This document shows, piece by piece, positions 42,080-55,666 of a stretch of 64,000 nucleotides of DNA; the first letter of the stretch is position 1, and every line of letters begins with the position of its first letter. The stretch lies in assembly GCA_029718625.1 (NCBI GenBank), contig CM056376.1:94965945-95029944 (forward strand). The letters are read 5' to 3'. This DNA is from Synaphobranchus kaupii. Its lineage: Eukaryota > Chordata > Actinopteri > Anguilliformes > Synaphobranchidae. Position numbers and translations under genes: made by a program. The notes beneath the pieces are model-generated. The model did no database searches and was not told the origin of the DNA. It worked only from the letters and a program-made list of their open reading frames with translations.

Positions 42080-45000
42080 TTTACATTACATTACATTACA
42101 TTCATTTAGCAGACGCTTTTATCCAAACCGACGTACAATAAGTGCATACAGAGACGTCATCAAGATCACTACAGAACAGACAAGACAAAGCACATCCTTC
42201 CCATAATGTAGCAGCTATCCCTAGTAATGAAAGTTTACTGTAGTTCACAGTAAGCTGTGGGTAAATCAGCTATACTACACTTCTATTCTAAATACTATTA
42301 TAAGCTACTGTATAACAAACAGGAAAACATAGGGAACTAGCACCATGAGGTCCTAGGTTAGAATATCAGTCAAGGTGGAGTCTGAAGAGGTGTGTCTTCA
42401 GGCCTCGACGGAATGCAGGCAGGGTTCGAGTAGAACGTAGGGGAATGGGAAGTTCATTCCACCACTGAGGAGCTAAGGTGGAAAAGCTCCGCAGTCGGGA
42501 CGAGCAAGAGCCGTTAACACGGAGGGGGGGAAGTGCGAGTCGCCCTGTTGTAGAAGAGCGGAGTGGTCGAGCAGGAACATAGTTCTGGATTAAGTCCTGC
42601 AGGTAGGCGGGGCCTGCCCTATTGGCTGCAGTGTAGGCCAGGGTCAGCAGGGGGGTTAGATGGGAAAATTTTGGGAGGTTGAACACAAGCCGGGCAGCTG
42701 CATTCTGGATCAGTTGAAGAGGCAGAATGGCGCAGGCCGGTAGGCTTGCGAGCAGGGAGTTGCAGTAGTCCAGGCGTGAGGTGACCATGGTCTGGACAAG
42801 AAGCTGGGTGGAGTAGGTGGTCAGGTACGGTCGAATCCTCCTGATGTTGTACAGGAGGAACCTGCAGGACCGTGCCGTCGCCCTGATGTGCTCTTTGAAG
42901 TCCAGCGGGTCGTCCAGGACCACCCCCAGGTTCCTTGCAGAGCAGGAGGCAGCCACCACGGTCCCATCAACGGTGATGGAGAGGTCATGTAGTGGGGAGG
43001 TCTTGTACGGCATGAAGAGGAGCTCTGTCTTGTCAAGGTTGAGCTTCAGGTGATGGGTAGCCATCCACTCACAGATGTCAGTCAGACAAGCAGATATCCT
43101 CTCCTTAACCTGTGGGGTAGAGGGAGGGAAAGAGAGGAAGAGTTGAGTATCATCAGCATAGCTATGATATGAGAAGCCATGTGAATTAATTACTGAACCA
43201 AGAGACTTATACATAGAGAACAGCAGAGGACCCAGTACAGATCCCTGCAGGACTCCTGTAGACAGGGGATGGGGAGCAGAGACGGAACCCTTCCAGGAGA
43301 CTTGGTAGGATCTATCAGTGAGATACGATACAAACCAAGAGAGGGCAGTCCCAGAAATGCCCATCTCAGCGAGTGTGGAGATCAGGAGTTTGTGGTTGAC
43401 CATGTCGAATGCCGCAGACAGGTCAAGGAGAATCAGAACAGAGGAGAGGGAGGGGGCTCTAGCAGTGGCGAGTGCCTCCGTCACGACCAGGAGAGCAGTT
43501 TCAGTGGAATGGCCGGTTCTGAAGCCGGACTGATGCCGGTCAAGCAGGTTGTTCTGGTGGAGAAAAACAGACAGTTGGTTAAGGACAGCACATTCAATTG
43601 TTTTGGACAGGAAGGGCAAGAGAGATACAGGACGGTAGTTCCTGACATCAGAGGGATCCAAGCTAGGTTTTTTAAGGAGTGGGGTAGTTTTAAAGGCAGC
43701 AGGAACATGGCCACAGATTAGGGAGGTGTTAATAATGGAGGACAGATATGGAATGAGCTCAGCGGATATAGACTGGAGGACTGCTGAAGGTATGGGGTCT
43801 AGTGGACAGGTGGTTGCGCGATGGCGCGTCACCAGCTGGAGCACATCTGAGTCCTCCAGAATCTTGAAGGACGACAGTGTAGCGATGGGTTCAGTATGGG
43901 GGATGTGAGGTGTCACCGGATGCGTGAAGGAGTTCCGGATCGCGGCCACCTTCCCCTCAAAGTGGGTCAGGAAGTCATCTGCAGAGAGGGAGGGGGGTGG
44001 AGGGGGGATGAGCAGGGAGGAGAAGGTGGAAAAGAGTTTACGTGGATTAGATACACATGCATCAATTTTAGACTGGAAAAATGAAGTTTTAGCTGATGTG
44101 GTTGCAGCTGTGAAGGCGTGTGGTAGGAGGCCAGGTCATCTGGGGATCTGGATTTCCTCCACTTTCTCTCAGCGGCTCGCAGCATGGTTCTGCTGGATCT
44201 GAGAGAATCCATCAGCCACGGGGAGGGGGGTGATGGTCGAGCTGGTTTGGAGACAAGAGGACATAGTGAGTTGAGAGACTGAGAGAGGCATGAGTTAAAC
44301 ACAGAAGTGGCAACATCAACAGGCATTTTAGCAAAGGAAGCAGGAGGAGGAAGTGCAGAGAGAGCAGAAGTAGTGAGAGAGGAGTGTGAGAGGGTGCGGA
44401 GATTTCTCCTGAACATAACAGTGGGTGGGTTGTTAACGGAGTTGAGGGAGAGTGGGCAGGAGAGAGAAAATGAGATAAAGAAATGGTCCGATACATGGAG
44501 GGGGGTCACCGTGAGTTCAGATGTGGTGCAACTCCTGGTGAGTACAAGGTCCAGTTGGTTACCACCCTTGTGGGTAGCAGCGATGGGGACTGAGTGAGGG
44601 CGAAGGACTGGAGGAGTGAGGCGACACTGGATAGCTGGGAACTGTCTGGTTGGAGGTTGAAGTCTCCCAGTAGGATTATAGGGGTGCCATCCTCAGGGAA
44701 GGAGCTCAGGAGAGTGTCCAGTTCATCCAGGAAAGCGCAGAGCGGACCTGGAGGGCGATAGAGAACAACAATGTTAAGTGCAGATGGGTGAGTTACAGTG
44801 ACTGCATGAAATGCAAAGGAAGAGATATTCAGGCAGTGTACAGTGGGAATAGAGAATTTCCAGGACGTGGAAATGAGAAAACCAGTACCCCCACCTCGGC
44901 CAGAGGCCCTGGGGGTGTGGGAGAAGGAGTAGCCAGCAGACAGAGCAGCTGGAGTGGCTGTGTTATCGGGAGTGATCCAGGTCTCAGTGAGAGCCAGGAA

Positions 45001-45240
45001 GTGGAGGGACTTCACCTTGGCATAGGCAGTGATGAAGTCAGCTTTCTGGACGGCTGACCGGCAGTTCCATAGTCCACCCACCACTGAGAGTTCCTTATGA
45101 GAGGACAGTGGTGGGCAGACCAGGTTTGCCGGACAGCGTCTGCGGTGGTTGGGCCTCCTGGAGCGAGGCATGGAGCACAGAGGAATGGGGGTTAGACACA
45201 TGGTAGGGGGTGGTAAGACAGGTTAGGTGGGGAAAGATCA
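42080..45240 (-). mobile_element. L2-clade LINE, nearly full coding region
   Basis: Transcribed right to left, it contains an endonuclease segment (about 45100-44400), a linker, and reverse transcriptase (43949-42366). A 3' UTR follows, ending in GGATAAAAGCGTCTGCTAAA and (TGTAA)n at 42080-42105. The tail matches the SINE at 27043 and the fragment at 39061. Two frameshifts break the coding region. The 5' end is not sharply defined; sequence above about 45240 turns AT-rich. It is the best candidate in the window for the family that mobilised the SINEs. Confidence 0.92.
42366..45201 (-). pseudogene. L2 LINE endonuclease/reverse transcriptase, frameshifted
   Basis: Endonuclease landmarks are LWNCRSAVQKADFI, LALTETWIT, GYSFSHTPR, VVLYRPPG, LLGDFN and (after a frame change near 44507) VSDHFFISFSL. 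A second frame change lies near 43960. The RT frame (527 residues) has LKKPSLDPSDVRNYRPVSLL, the catalytic LDLSAAFDMVNH, GVLQGSVLGPLLFSMY (usual GVPQG), SYADDTQLFLSF (YADD at about 43160-43149), LNLDKTELLFMP and SRLDYCNSLL. The C-terminal HSLHWLPV-type block is missing: SHLTPLL runs straight into TLAYTAANRAGPAYLQ. The frame ends with FRRGLKTHLFRLHLD. Catalytic residues survive but the frame does not. Confidence 0.92.
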
Positions 45241-48200
45241 TTACAAACAGATAATTCAGACAAATAGCCGATTAGGCTGCCGTAATTACGGCAATTTATT
45301 TACAATTTACAATTTATTTAAAGACTGGCCAAGTCACTCATTTAGCTCAAGATGTCAAAGCTAAAGCTAAAAGACTGTCTGTGAAAGAATGAAGGTCAGT
45401 ATCTCATATTCAATAAAAAATAAATAATGCTCAAACATTCACTTCTCTTACTCTTAGCAGGAGTATATATTGCACTACATGCATCTGCATTCTTTCACTG
45501 TGATCACAAAATGTAAGTAAACTATAGATAGTGTAGTTAACAACTGAGTAATGAGAAAACATGGATTTTAAAAGCAGTGTGAATGCATATATGATGTAAT
45601 ATCATAATATGAATACATCTACACATTTACAGGCTCCTGTCTGGTTTTATGTTTTAATTGAAAAGGTTGGCCCAAAGAGAAGATCAGTTTCTAGATTTCC
45701 TGGTAAGATGCCCTCTAGGGGAATATAACAGTCTCCATTGTGAGGCAAAGTAGATGGTAAAGGTCATTCATGTACCTATTTCATGGGGACCTGACATTTT
45801 AGGAACCATGACCAGCATTGCTTAGTCGTTACATATTATATATTTGTTGAAACCTCATGAAAATAGATCCCATCAAGGGTTACATCGAAAATACTATTGT
45901 GACCTCCACCTCTATATACAAGCTGAGGAGAGAGCTGCTACTCAGATTGCAGGTCAGCAGCAATGATTGGCAGGTCTCAAAACACCATTGACAAATCACC
46001 CAAAAAAACCAGTGGGCAGAGATTGAAATAGCCTTTGAGGTCATTCCACACACAAAGCAGGTGCAGTTTAAGTGGAAATGGATATATAGAACATACCAAA
46101 AAAACCCAGAGTAGCCACAGAATAATCAAGGCAAATAAATTGCACTCTTTGTTTTCTTCAGCTGCAACAAAATGAAAAAAGAAAGGCTGATCACCCTAAG
46201 AGCCAGCAATACAGCAGCATACAGTGCTTTGTGGGTCATTTGTTTGCGATATTAAAGAATGGACTGATACAACAAGGAATTGACAGGGAAGGGTAAACAA
46301 CCTTACATACTGTAGCTGTTTCCTGCTGTCTCGTTTAACAACACTACAAAAGATTACTCATCATAAAATTTGCACATTTATTAATGAAAACTTAACCAAA
46401 AGATGTGTGGGGGTGTTCTTGGATATATTTAGCCACTCTGAAGTTATAAATCTGAGATGTCAAAGCACGTAGAGCCAAGGACAAACATCCACAGTCCAGC
46501 CCATCCTCATCCCGTTTCTAAACCACCTCTTCTCCAACCCTCCCACTGGCCTCCAAGCCCCAGTACCCCAGATGAAATATTGAAAATGACAAGGCAACCT
46601 GTAGCACCATCATTGCATAAAATAAACACTCCTGAGGAAAAACCAATCTACCCAAAGGCAAAAGGAGCTATAAAAATGGCCATTTGAAGGAAATTCAATC
46701 CTTCTTCTTCTGAGAATACAGATGCAGGAAATTAGATTCTTTAGTCATCTGCCTTTTGAATCCCAGGGAACGTGTGCAGCCTAGCTTACCCCTGTTCCAC
46801 AGCCAGTAAGGATAGCTATTCTATAGGTTTAAAACTAGAATTTAACTGGATCTAGTACATACTGTACCTTCTGCTGTCATGGCAAGGCTAAAATTGAATC
46901 ACTCCTTCCCTGTCCCATAGGCAACCATTTAATAAAGTTTTATCCACATCTGTCCATAACATAACACCCCCCCCCCCCCCCACCATACCGTTCCCATGCC
47001 AGGCACACTAATGTGTTGTGCTTGCTTAACCTTTGTCCTCATTGGACAGCTGCAGGAGCAGTTTAGTTCACTCATGTACTCTTAAATATATGTTGATTGG
47101 TTTTCATTCGTAATCAAATGAATAGACGTTGCCCTTAAAGGTTACAGCTGCATAACTTTACGAGGGCCATTTCAGTTTCTTAATCGAGCAGCAGGGAGAT
47201 CATTACTGCGCTGGCTGCCTGCTGTCACCTGATGTTGAGTCACATCATGCTATTACAGTCTAACAGCTAATATCATGACTTATAATTTCCCCCAAAACCA
47301 CAACAGAATATCATGGAATTGATTGTAAAGTAAATTCATCCATTTTTAGTTGGATGTCTACTGTTATGCACTTGCTGAAGTGTAAAGACCACTCTGAGTA
47401 TGAATCTGCAGCTCCAGAGTAACAGGCCATATCTCATATTGGTGCCATCCCCAGGCACCAGAATGCACATAACAAAGTAGGACATACAGGTGCCTGCTTT
47501 TGGTCTCTTGATGGTATATAAATCTTGATCCGTGGGATGTGTCCTGCAAACAGTACAATGCATATTTCCCAATAGATATGATGATATGGGACTTACATAC
47601 TTCATTTTCATGTGGAAAAACAATGGCCACATTATCCATAGAACCGAACACTCCCCTGAATCTTTTTATAAAAATATAAATAAATAAATAAATATTATTG
47701 AAATTGAGTTCTTTGAAATGGCTAATAAACATACACCATGTCTTAATTCTGAAATTGTGAATGATTATTTTCAACCACCCTCATATTTCACAAGTTTCCT
47801 TGGCTGTGATAAAGAGTATAAAGATGGCAGGCATCTCTTAGATTTAGTGATTTCCAAGATTATGTCAGAACTCTCCTCCAGCTAATCAGCTTTCCTCACC
47901 ATTCCAGCATGACTATTCGTTACCATCGAGTCTTTGCCTAATTAAAAGTGAAAGTTTACAGTATTAAAGTGGAGCCTGCACCATGGCGTATCTGACACAT
48001 GGTATGTTGAGGTGGAAAAGGCTTTTGTGTGCACCCGGGGGTGGTGCCTTATAATTGGGTCAATTTCTCTTTATCAGAGCACCCAGGCTCCTACCTGTCA
48101 CTTTCACGGAATCAGAACTCCTTTTCCCATCTTCCCTCTCAATCCACTCCAACTCGGGTTATTTCCAGATGTTTCCAGACAGCACTGGTTTTGGTCAGCT

Positions 48201-49989
48201 GCTCAGGTCAACTCTACCAAGCTCTTGGTCAGCTGTAGACAATCCCTGCCCTTTGCCGCCTGTCAGATAGGCAGGTTGACAGGTAATCTCTGCCTCCTCT
48301 GTAGAAGTAATGCTTTTAAGTCAGCCCAGTGGGGCGGTTGTCAGATATAATGGGCTCATGATAAGTGGCCTGGCTGTGGTGGGTAACTGTTCCTGACAAT
48401 GTGCAGTCAGGGTATCTCAAAGCAGGCCGTGGAAGTATTATTCCACCCTGCCTGATATCTTATAGGTCTTATACTATATCTTATAGAACTTTCTTTGTCA
48501 GCAGCCTATATCCCTATGTGCCCCCCTCCCCCCCTCCCCGAATAAAAAAAAAAAAGGGAATTTTGTTGAATGCTTTTTCCCTCTTGTATATGTGAATTGT
48601 AAAATTGTTATTTTAAACTCTTGACTCTACTGACAAAACAATACAGCTTCTTGCCAGCGATAGCTCGCAGAGACATTCTCAATCACATTCCAGGACAGTG
48701 TGAGTGCACAATTCTCTTCAGACATTCAAACTGTTTTAACTGATAAAATACAGACATATTGAATATGCATTCAATCAAAAACAAAAAGTGAGAAGGAAAT
48801 GTTTTTGAAATTACCGCTAGATAGAGAAAACAAATAATGACAGAAGTGGGTAGCATCTGGTCCTGTTGCTATACAATTTTTAAAGTTTTGATTACAGCTT
48901 ATTGGATTTTTGCCTCAGAGACACTTTTTAAAGATAGAAAAGAAATGTATATTGAAAAAGGATATTATTATTGAAATGGACTGCAACACATGGTATACAC
49001 TGTCTGTGAGGAAAGAGAAAGGTTTTTTTATGAAGGTCCAATAGTGACATTCCATGTGATCAGTTTCTTCACTGCAGACACTCAAAGCAGTGTAAAACAC
49101 TGTGCATTGGTAGGGCGAATGAAGTCTTGCTTGTTTTGAAGTTCCAACCATCAGCCATATACTTGCTTAATTTAGTTTGAGTTGGATATTGGAACAAATG
49201 CCTTTTGACTCATTTTGGTATCCTTACTGGTTTTTCATGGCATTTGGCAGTGTAAGAATGTTTTTTATAGGAAGCTTTAGAAGTCATGTTCCATCTGCGC
49301 TACAAAATAACACTATATTCCACAGCAGTTGTTGACTATTCTGGATGGTAATTTATGTGATTTATTCCCACAAAGTTATGTATGCGTCGCAGCATTATGG
49401 TTATTTTTCCTGTTTCTCTTGTGCTATGGGGCTTTAAAATCCATAACCAAGTACGGTGTAATCCTGTTTAGCACCTGAAACACCCTCTGGTGCTGTTGAT
49501 AGCTGAGCAGACCTGAAGCAGTGCTGGTCTAGGGCTTGTCATTCTACAGCTCTAGCCTTCACGCTCTTGCTCACACTGTCAGGGTGATCCTGCACAGTCC
49601 ACAGCCTGTGAGCCAAACATCTTCCCCAGCATGATGGTTTACTCAGCGTCCATGAAATTGCCAAAAATAAACTGCAGGCTATATGCACCCTGTAGAGAGA
49701 AGCTGAAGGTTTGTTTAGGTCTTAAGGGACAATAAGGGCAGAGAGAATGGTGGCTAAACCATAAATGGTGTTGCTTTAGCACAGAAGACACAAAAAGCCA
49801 GCAATGTGGAATCCCTGTGGCAGTCACCCAGATCTCCACAGCTGTAGTCTTCCATACTCTGAGAGTTGCTCTGGTGCTGAATTGGCCGATTGTGAGTGAG
49901 TAAGTGTGGAGCTGTTGGGTGGGTAACTGCTCTCACTGGCTCCAGCGTCTGGCTCCCTCTTGGGGTCAGCCAGGTGGTACTGCGGCTTC

Positions 49990-50172
49990 AGAGGGGTGAG
50001 TGAAAGAGAGTGAATAGGTGAACTGTGAATATGGGTGGATGAGTGAATGAGAGGGCAATTCAGTTAGGTGGTGTGTGACCTGGTATGTGAGTGAAAGACT
50101 GCTGTGCTGTGAAGGGCTGGACTGGTGATTGACTGACTGGGTTAATGAGTGAGAGTGTGTGGGTGAGTCAGT
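49990..50172. repeat. Degenerate GTGA-type simple repeat
   Basis: Loose repeats of GTGAGTGAA, GATGAGTGAATGAGAG and GGTGAGTCAGTG without a fixed period. Confidence 0.6.
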
Positions 50173-51898
50173 GGGACGTATTCTCTTGAATCTCTAACAT
50201 AGGTATTCAGAAAGGCCAAGATATACGTATAATAAAGCATATAACTTCACCAAAAAAACAAAAAAGAACAGGAAGTACAGCATATTGTGTAAATAAGCAT
50301 GAGGCTGTGAAACAGTGATAAAATGTAGGCAACCAACAGCACTTGATTTACAATATACATCATTCCTAGCTTCACCTTCAAGAAAAACATTCCTACAGCA
50401 TACTAATGAGCAAAATAAAGATGCATGCACCACTAACACTGGAGCCACGTGCTTGGTGTTGTGATGCACTCGGTAGTCTGATATGTTATCTTGACCATGT
50501 TAGCGTCAGTTGTGACCAGGGTGATGCACGACCACAGCATTCCACAGGTAGGGAGGGCTACAGTCTCCCCACCTCAGTGTATTCTGCACCTCAACGTGCA
50601 ACAGTGACTCAATGATTGTGTGAGTGGTGCTGTTCTCCGGCGTTTATGACTGCAGCTCAGCTGCTGAACTGCAGAATAAAAAGAGGTCAAGCCCATCAGC
50701 ACATGCTTTTGAGGAGAATGCATGCCTATCTGCACTCCAAAATTGACTGAGGATGTTGCAATGGTGGGATGATCCTAAAAATAGATTTGGCCATTCCAGA
50801 TTGAATAGGAAGAGTGAATATAGGGTAAAAAACAGAACAAAAAAAACAGAAAAAAGGTACCTTCCAGTTTCATCATGACCATTTCTTTCTCATCATACTC
50901 ATACATTTTCTTCCAATATGCACCCCACACTCATATTATATGACCAATGAACAGGAATGCAGCATGGCATGCTTCACATTGAAAATTGTGTAATCTAAAT
51001 CTATAATTGCTGAACATGTTCTAATTAGCTTTCTTGTTATGAATATTCATCAAGTACTGTGGCCTAAATCACAGCATCCACATGTAACAGCAGAATGGGC
51101 AGTGCCAGAAACTCCTATGACATAACAGGAATCTCCCAGGTATGGAAATACAGGGAACGAAGGAAAAGAGAGTCCCATCAAGAGGAACATAAATAAAAAA
51201 TTGTCCCATAATGCATCATTCACTCCCATCATGCACCTCCCCTTCACCCTGACAGTGGCCTCTAGCAGCATATAGTCAATGTGATTGCTGATAGTAAGTG
51301 ACAAGTTATTTGGCTCAAATAACGCATGAGCAATGTGCACTGCAAGCTGTAATTTTCATGGGTGGATGTTTCTCCCCTTGTTCTTCTTTTTTTCCATCAC
51401 ATTTTGCCCATTTTACAATTGAAGAAGAAAAACTCAAGATGCCCCATTCACAAGAAATGTTTCTATTTGGGTGATAATTTAAACTACAATGCAAGAATAG
51501 CATACTGTAGGTCAGTCACTAATCACCTCTCATGGACATTGTTTTCAGATATTTTTAATTCAAGGTAAAGCATGCAAGATTTATCAAGTTGTTTTGTCCA
51601 AAACCATTTTTTAAACTATGGTATAGAAAACAGATATTGTATGTACTGCTTTTAGTCACACTAGGGTTAAGCCAATGTTATGGGTAACACCTGACAGTAT
51701 TCATCATTTACCTCATTTATTTTATTGGGATGAATAGAATGAAAACATTTGTTCCTGCAGAAATTAAATCTGTCCCACAAGATACCATGCAGTGAGTTAA
51801 ACTGAAAAATCTGAGAGGATTAACGGCATGTTCAAAAGCTTTTCACTCCAGCGGGAATGAAAATCTTCCAATTTCTTCCTGAAAGTTTAAGCAAATGG

Positions 51899-51921
51899 AG
51901 AGAGAGAGAGAGAGAGAGAGT
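51899..51921. repeat. (GA)n microsatellite
   Basis: An AG dinucleotide run of about 11 units, followed by TGGGGTGG. Confidence 0.9.
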
Positions 51922-52756
51922 GGGGTGGATCAGATTAATTGAATAAACATTTCTGCTCAATTCACCATGGCTTTTGCTGCATACGATTAGGTCTACGTGC
52001 TCTGAAAAAATAATTTAACACTGGAGTCAAAAAACAAGGAAAGAAAAACCAGTTACTTGTACTGCAGCTCTGTGCTCCCACTGACATCACCGTGCAGCAC
52101 ATGAAGCATGTTGCAAGTAATTGCACAGTGATCAATCTGGTCAGGAAATGTCCTTTTCTTTCCAATAGAAAGTTTAGATTAATCAACACTGTCATAAACA
52201 CAATCAGCAAAAGTTTGAGTTCCCTAAGCTAAGTGGGTCCTGATTCCTATTTACACAAACTGCTCCAAAGGGTGTGGCCCCACACCTGAAATGGACATGC
52301 CTGAAACAAAGTGGCCCTTGTGGTCATGAATCTAATAAAACAACACAACAAAAACCAACAAACCACTTATAGTCAAATTTCAAGCACACTTACATTAACA
52401 AATAAAATTGCAAGGTTGTAAATTCAGCCGTAGATTATTTTCCCCCCAATATTTTCCGGGGTCAAAGACACTCGGAGTCTGGACCCCGCCCAGTCGAGAA
52501 GGCTGAGACAGGAAATTACAGGCCTACTAAAAAAGGGCACTGTGTCACTTGGGCCTCCCACCGGACGGCTCAGAGGTCGGGCATATGAATTCAATGTCCT
52601 CCCATTCTGTCTGTCTCTGGCCCCCCGTGTATTCACTCGCTGTATGAGCACGGTCCTATTGCCGCTCCGGCTGAGGCGGCTGAGAATCATGCCATATCTA
52701 GACGATTGGCAAATATGTGCTGAATCATACAGCATGATGCTCACACACACAACTGG

Positions 52757-53488
52757 GTAAAACGTCACGTGGCGCTGTAATAGCGACATGTAGTCCAGCT
52801 GTCTCTCGTTTTTGTGTTTGTTAATTTGAATGTGTTTTGTTGTGTCATGTTTTTGTCTTTTGTTTTTTCATGTGCTGGTATGTCTATTATAGGACAGGGA
52901 AACAAACATAATTTTTCAGGGCACTCCTGCTGCTATTTATTATTATTATTGCCGAATTGTCCAGTCGGGGCTGGTTTTGTTTATGGTCGTCACCGTGGAG
53001 ACGCATTCATAACATTGATAACTCCGGAATGTCCGTTGGATATACGGCAACAGGGTTTTGTTTTTCACCGGAGTTTGAGTGGCTTGGTATCGGGACTGCG
53101 GGCAAGGAGTGAGGCGACTGGGAAGCTGAGTGGATTCGACTGGACGGAGACTGTGCGTGCATTGAAGAGAGTCACGGAGGCGGAGTTTGTTTGTGTCGGC
53201 GGGGCTTGGAGTGGAACAGCTATGATACGGGAGATTGCTCTGGTCGACTCGGGGAAGCTTTTTCCCTGCGGCTGTAGGACTGCTTGGGGACACTGGACAG
53301 CCCAAGACAGCAGAGGAAAATGAGGAGCTGTTGTTGCTTTTTGATGCTTGCACTTAATTAGTTGGATTGTCTGTTTGTTTGTTTGTTTGTGTGTTGTGGG
53401 TCTGCCCCACTGTCTGTTTTTTTGTTGTTGCTGGTGGCTACAATTGAAGTTCCTTTACAGGAAAATAAAAGTTATTCTATTCTATTCT
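52757..53488 (+). mobile_element. Insertion in the DIRS element with a (TTCTA)n tail
   Basis: The DIRS frame breaks after HTT and resumes at QTLEHIS. The insert ends TTTACAGGAAAATAAAAGTT and then (ATTCT)3, as expected of a non-LTR retroposon 3' end. The body has an open frame (52814-53323) without a recognised domain; GGAGACGCATTC and CGGAGGCGGAG patches are GC-rich, like a LINE 5' UTR. It may be a 5' UTR/3' UTR deletion product or an unclassified SINE-like unit. Confidence 0.6.
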
Positions 53489-53574
53489 ACCCAGACGCTG
53501 GAACATATTTCCAGACTGGGCGTTAGTGTCAACTATGGCAAGAGCCAGCTAGTACCGATACAGTCCATCGAGTA

Positions 53575-55146
53575 CAACCCCTGGAAAAAATTATGGAATC
53601 ACCGCACTTAGAGGATGTTCACCCAGCTTTTTTACTTCGTAGCAAATAAACAAATCACAGATATGAAACAAAATAATTTTTGTTTAATAGCTGAACATTC
53701 TGGCTTCCTGAAACATACCTCAAATAAATTAAATTCAATTATTTTAACTAATGGCATATTTTTTTCCAGATCAAGTAGAGGAAAAAATTATGGAATCACC
53801 TTGTAATTTGCATTTCTAAAACAAATACCGGCACAAGTCTAAAAATGCAAATTAGTCTGCAGTTAAAAGAGAGTGCTTACAGACCTTAACGAGCTGTTGG
53901 ACTTGACTAATTGAAAGGAAACATGGCCCTAACAAGACAGTTGTCAATTGAAACAATTGAAAGGATTATAAAACTCCTTCAAGAAGGAAATCCAACACGG
54001 AGTGTGGCAAAAGATGTTGGTTGTTCCCAGTCAGCAGTGCGTAAAACTTTGTGCAAGTATAAATAAAATCTGAAGGTTATAAAAGGAAAACATACGGGTA
54101 GACCAAGGAAGACATCAAAGCATCTAAGATGTCAAAGATGTCTTGTAAATAGAAAATGCACAGCAAAACAAATGAAAAACAAATGGGCGGAAACAGGAAT
54201 CAATGTTTGTAACAGAACTGTAAGAAATCGGCTGAATGAAATGGTATTTACATGTAGAAAAGCCAAATGAAAACCAGCATTAACACCTAAACAGAAGAAA
54301 ACAAGGTTCCAGTGGGCTAAAGAGAAGCAATCATGGAGTGTGGATGATTGGATGAAAGTGATATTCAGTGATGAATCACGAATCTGCATTGGCTAAGGAG
54401 ATGATGCTGGAACTTTTGTACGGTGCTGTTCTAATGAAATATATGAAGATGACTGCCTGAAGAAAACAATCAAATTTATCATTTATGATATGGGGTTGCA
54501 TGTCAGGTAAAGGACCAGGGGAAATGGCAATCATTACCTCAACAGTCAATGCACAGGTGTACATTGAAATGCTTTTCTCATTCCATTATTAGAAAATAGG
54601 TTTGGTGATGATGAAGTCATTTTTCAGGATGATAATGCATCTTGCCACAGAGCAAAGAGTGTTAAAGCTTTTCTTCAGAAAAGGCATATCAACTCAATGA
54701 CATGGTCAGCAAACAGTCCGGATCTCAATCCAATTGAAAATTTATGGTGGAAATTTAAAAAATTGGTCAATGACAAGGCTCCATCCTGCAAAGCTGATCT
54801 GTCAACCGCTATTCGAGAAAGTTGGAACCAGCTTGATGGAGAATATTGTTTTTCATTAGTGAAGTCCATGCCTCAAAGAATTCAGGCCATCACAAAAGTC
54901 AGAGGAGGAGCAACAAAGTACTAATTCAGATTTTTTTTCTCTACTTGATCTGGAAAAAAATATGTAATTCATTTAAAAATAATAAAATTTAATTTGTTTG
55001 AGGTATGTTTCACGAAGCCAGAATGTTCAGCTATTAAATAAAAATGGTTTTGTGTCATATTTGTGATTTGTTTATTTGCTACGAAGTAAAAAAGCTGGGT
55101 GAACATCCTCTAAGTGTGGTGATTCCATGATTTTTGCCAGGGGTTG
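53575..55146 (+). mobile_element. Tc1-like transposon copy B, both ends present
   Basis: TA targets at 53573-53574 and 55147-55148 bound CAACCCCTGGAAAAAATTAT and its complement ending CCAGGGGTTG. Terminal repeats are about 220 bp. The left carries outer and inner copies of TTATGGAATCACC (53590 and 53789). The right keeps the outer copy but lacks the inner one: CTACTTGATCTGG follows directly on TTTTTTTTCT near 54940. The family is the same as copy A. Inserted in the DIRS RT, it interrupts the reading frame between SIEY and LFLDSKSM. Confidence 0.95.
53923..54924 (+). pseudogene. Tc1-like transposase (copy B), several stops
   Basis: The ATG at 53923 opens MALTRQLSIETIERIIKLLQ; VAKDVGCSQSAVRKTLCKYK is followed by a TAA near 54066. 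The body then shows [46 protein letters not shown] and RGGATKY at the end. All three catalytic acidic residues can be found, but at least four stops or frame changes interrupt. The N-terminal GCSQSAV helix is shared with copies A and E. It is more complete than copy A. Confidence 0.9.
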
Positions 55147-55490
55147 TACATTGGACTGTTCCTCGACTCAAAGAGCATGAAGGCAGCACTGACGCGCCGT
55201 CGCATAACTACTGTGCTCGACGCGGTGTGTCAGTTCCGAGTGAACCGGGTCCTTGGAATGAGGTTTTTTCAAAGGCTATGGGCCCAATCACGGCCACCTC
55301 AGCAGTTGTGCCTCTCGGACTCCTGACAGCCAGACCACTTCAATTATGCTTGAATGCCATGTCACTGCACCCCAAGTGAGACCGTCACACTCGAATCAGG
55401 GTGATGTGTCGATTTTGTCGGCTACTCTGCCCATGGCGATGAGTCAGCTTCGTAAAAAAGGGGGTCCGGATGGGTGTAATACCATCACGA

Positions 55491-55666
55491 TGCTTTAGTT
55501 TAGTTTAGTTTAGTTTCTATTTTGCACAAATTTAAAATACAAAATTGACAGAGAACACAATTAATAAACAGTGCAGGAAGAGGCAGAAAAGCCCAATGGG
55601 CTTATGTGGAGCCTCCACCTAATGATCGCCAAGAGTGTTATAAAGAACACAAAATAACATACAGAA
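55491..55666 (-). mobile_element. 5'-truncated LINE fragment in the DIRS element
   Basis: Minus-strand sequence ends in AAATAGAAACTAAACTAAAC repeats (55497-55525), a retroposon tail. GATGC occurs on both sides (55490-55494 and 55667-55671), a possible target duplication. It interrupts the DIRS between RT and RNase H. It carries no coding part. Confidence 0.7.

Larger units (their letters stand above)
45241..52439. other. Intergenic stretch, no gene recognised
   Basis: About 7.2 kb of AT-rich, mostly unique-looking sequence. Open frames are short and resemble no family; those at 48012-48350 overlap in three frames and look fortuitous. Noted inside: a C run at 46966-46981, an ATAA-type run near 47670-47690, a C-rich run near 48522-48539, and an A tract near 48546-48556. 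Confidence 0.6.

Noticed and set aside
48012..48350. A 112-codon frame overlapping two others
   Set aside because: Three frames open together over the same bases and no recognisable family; treated as chance.
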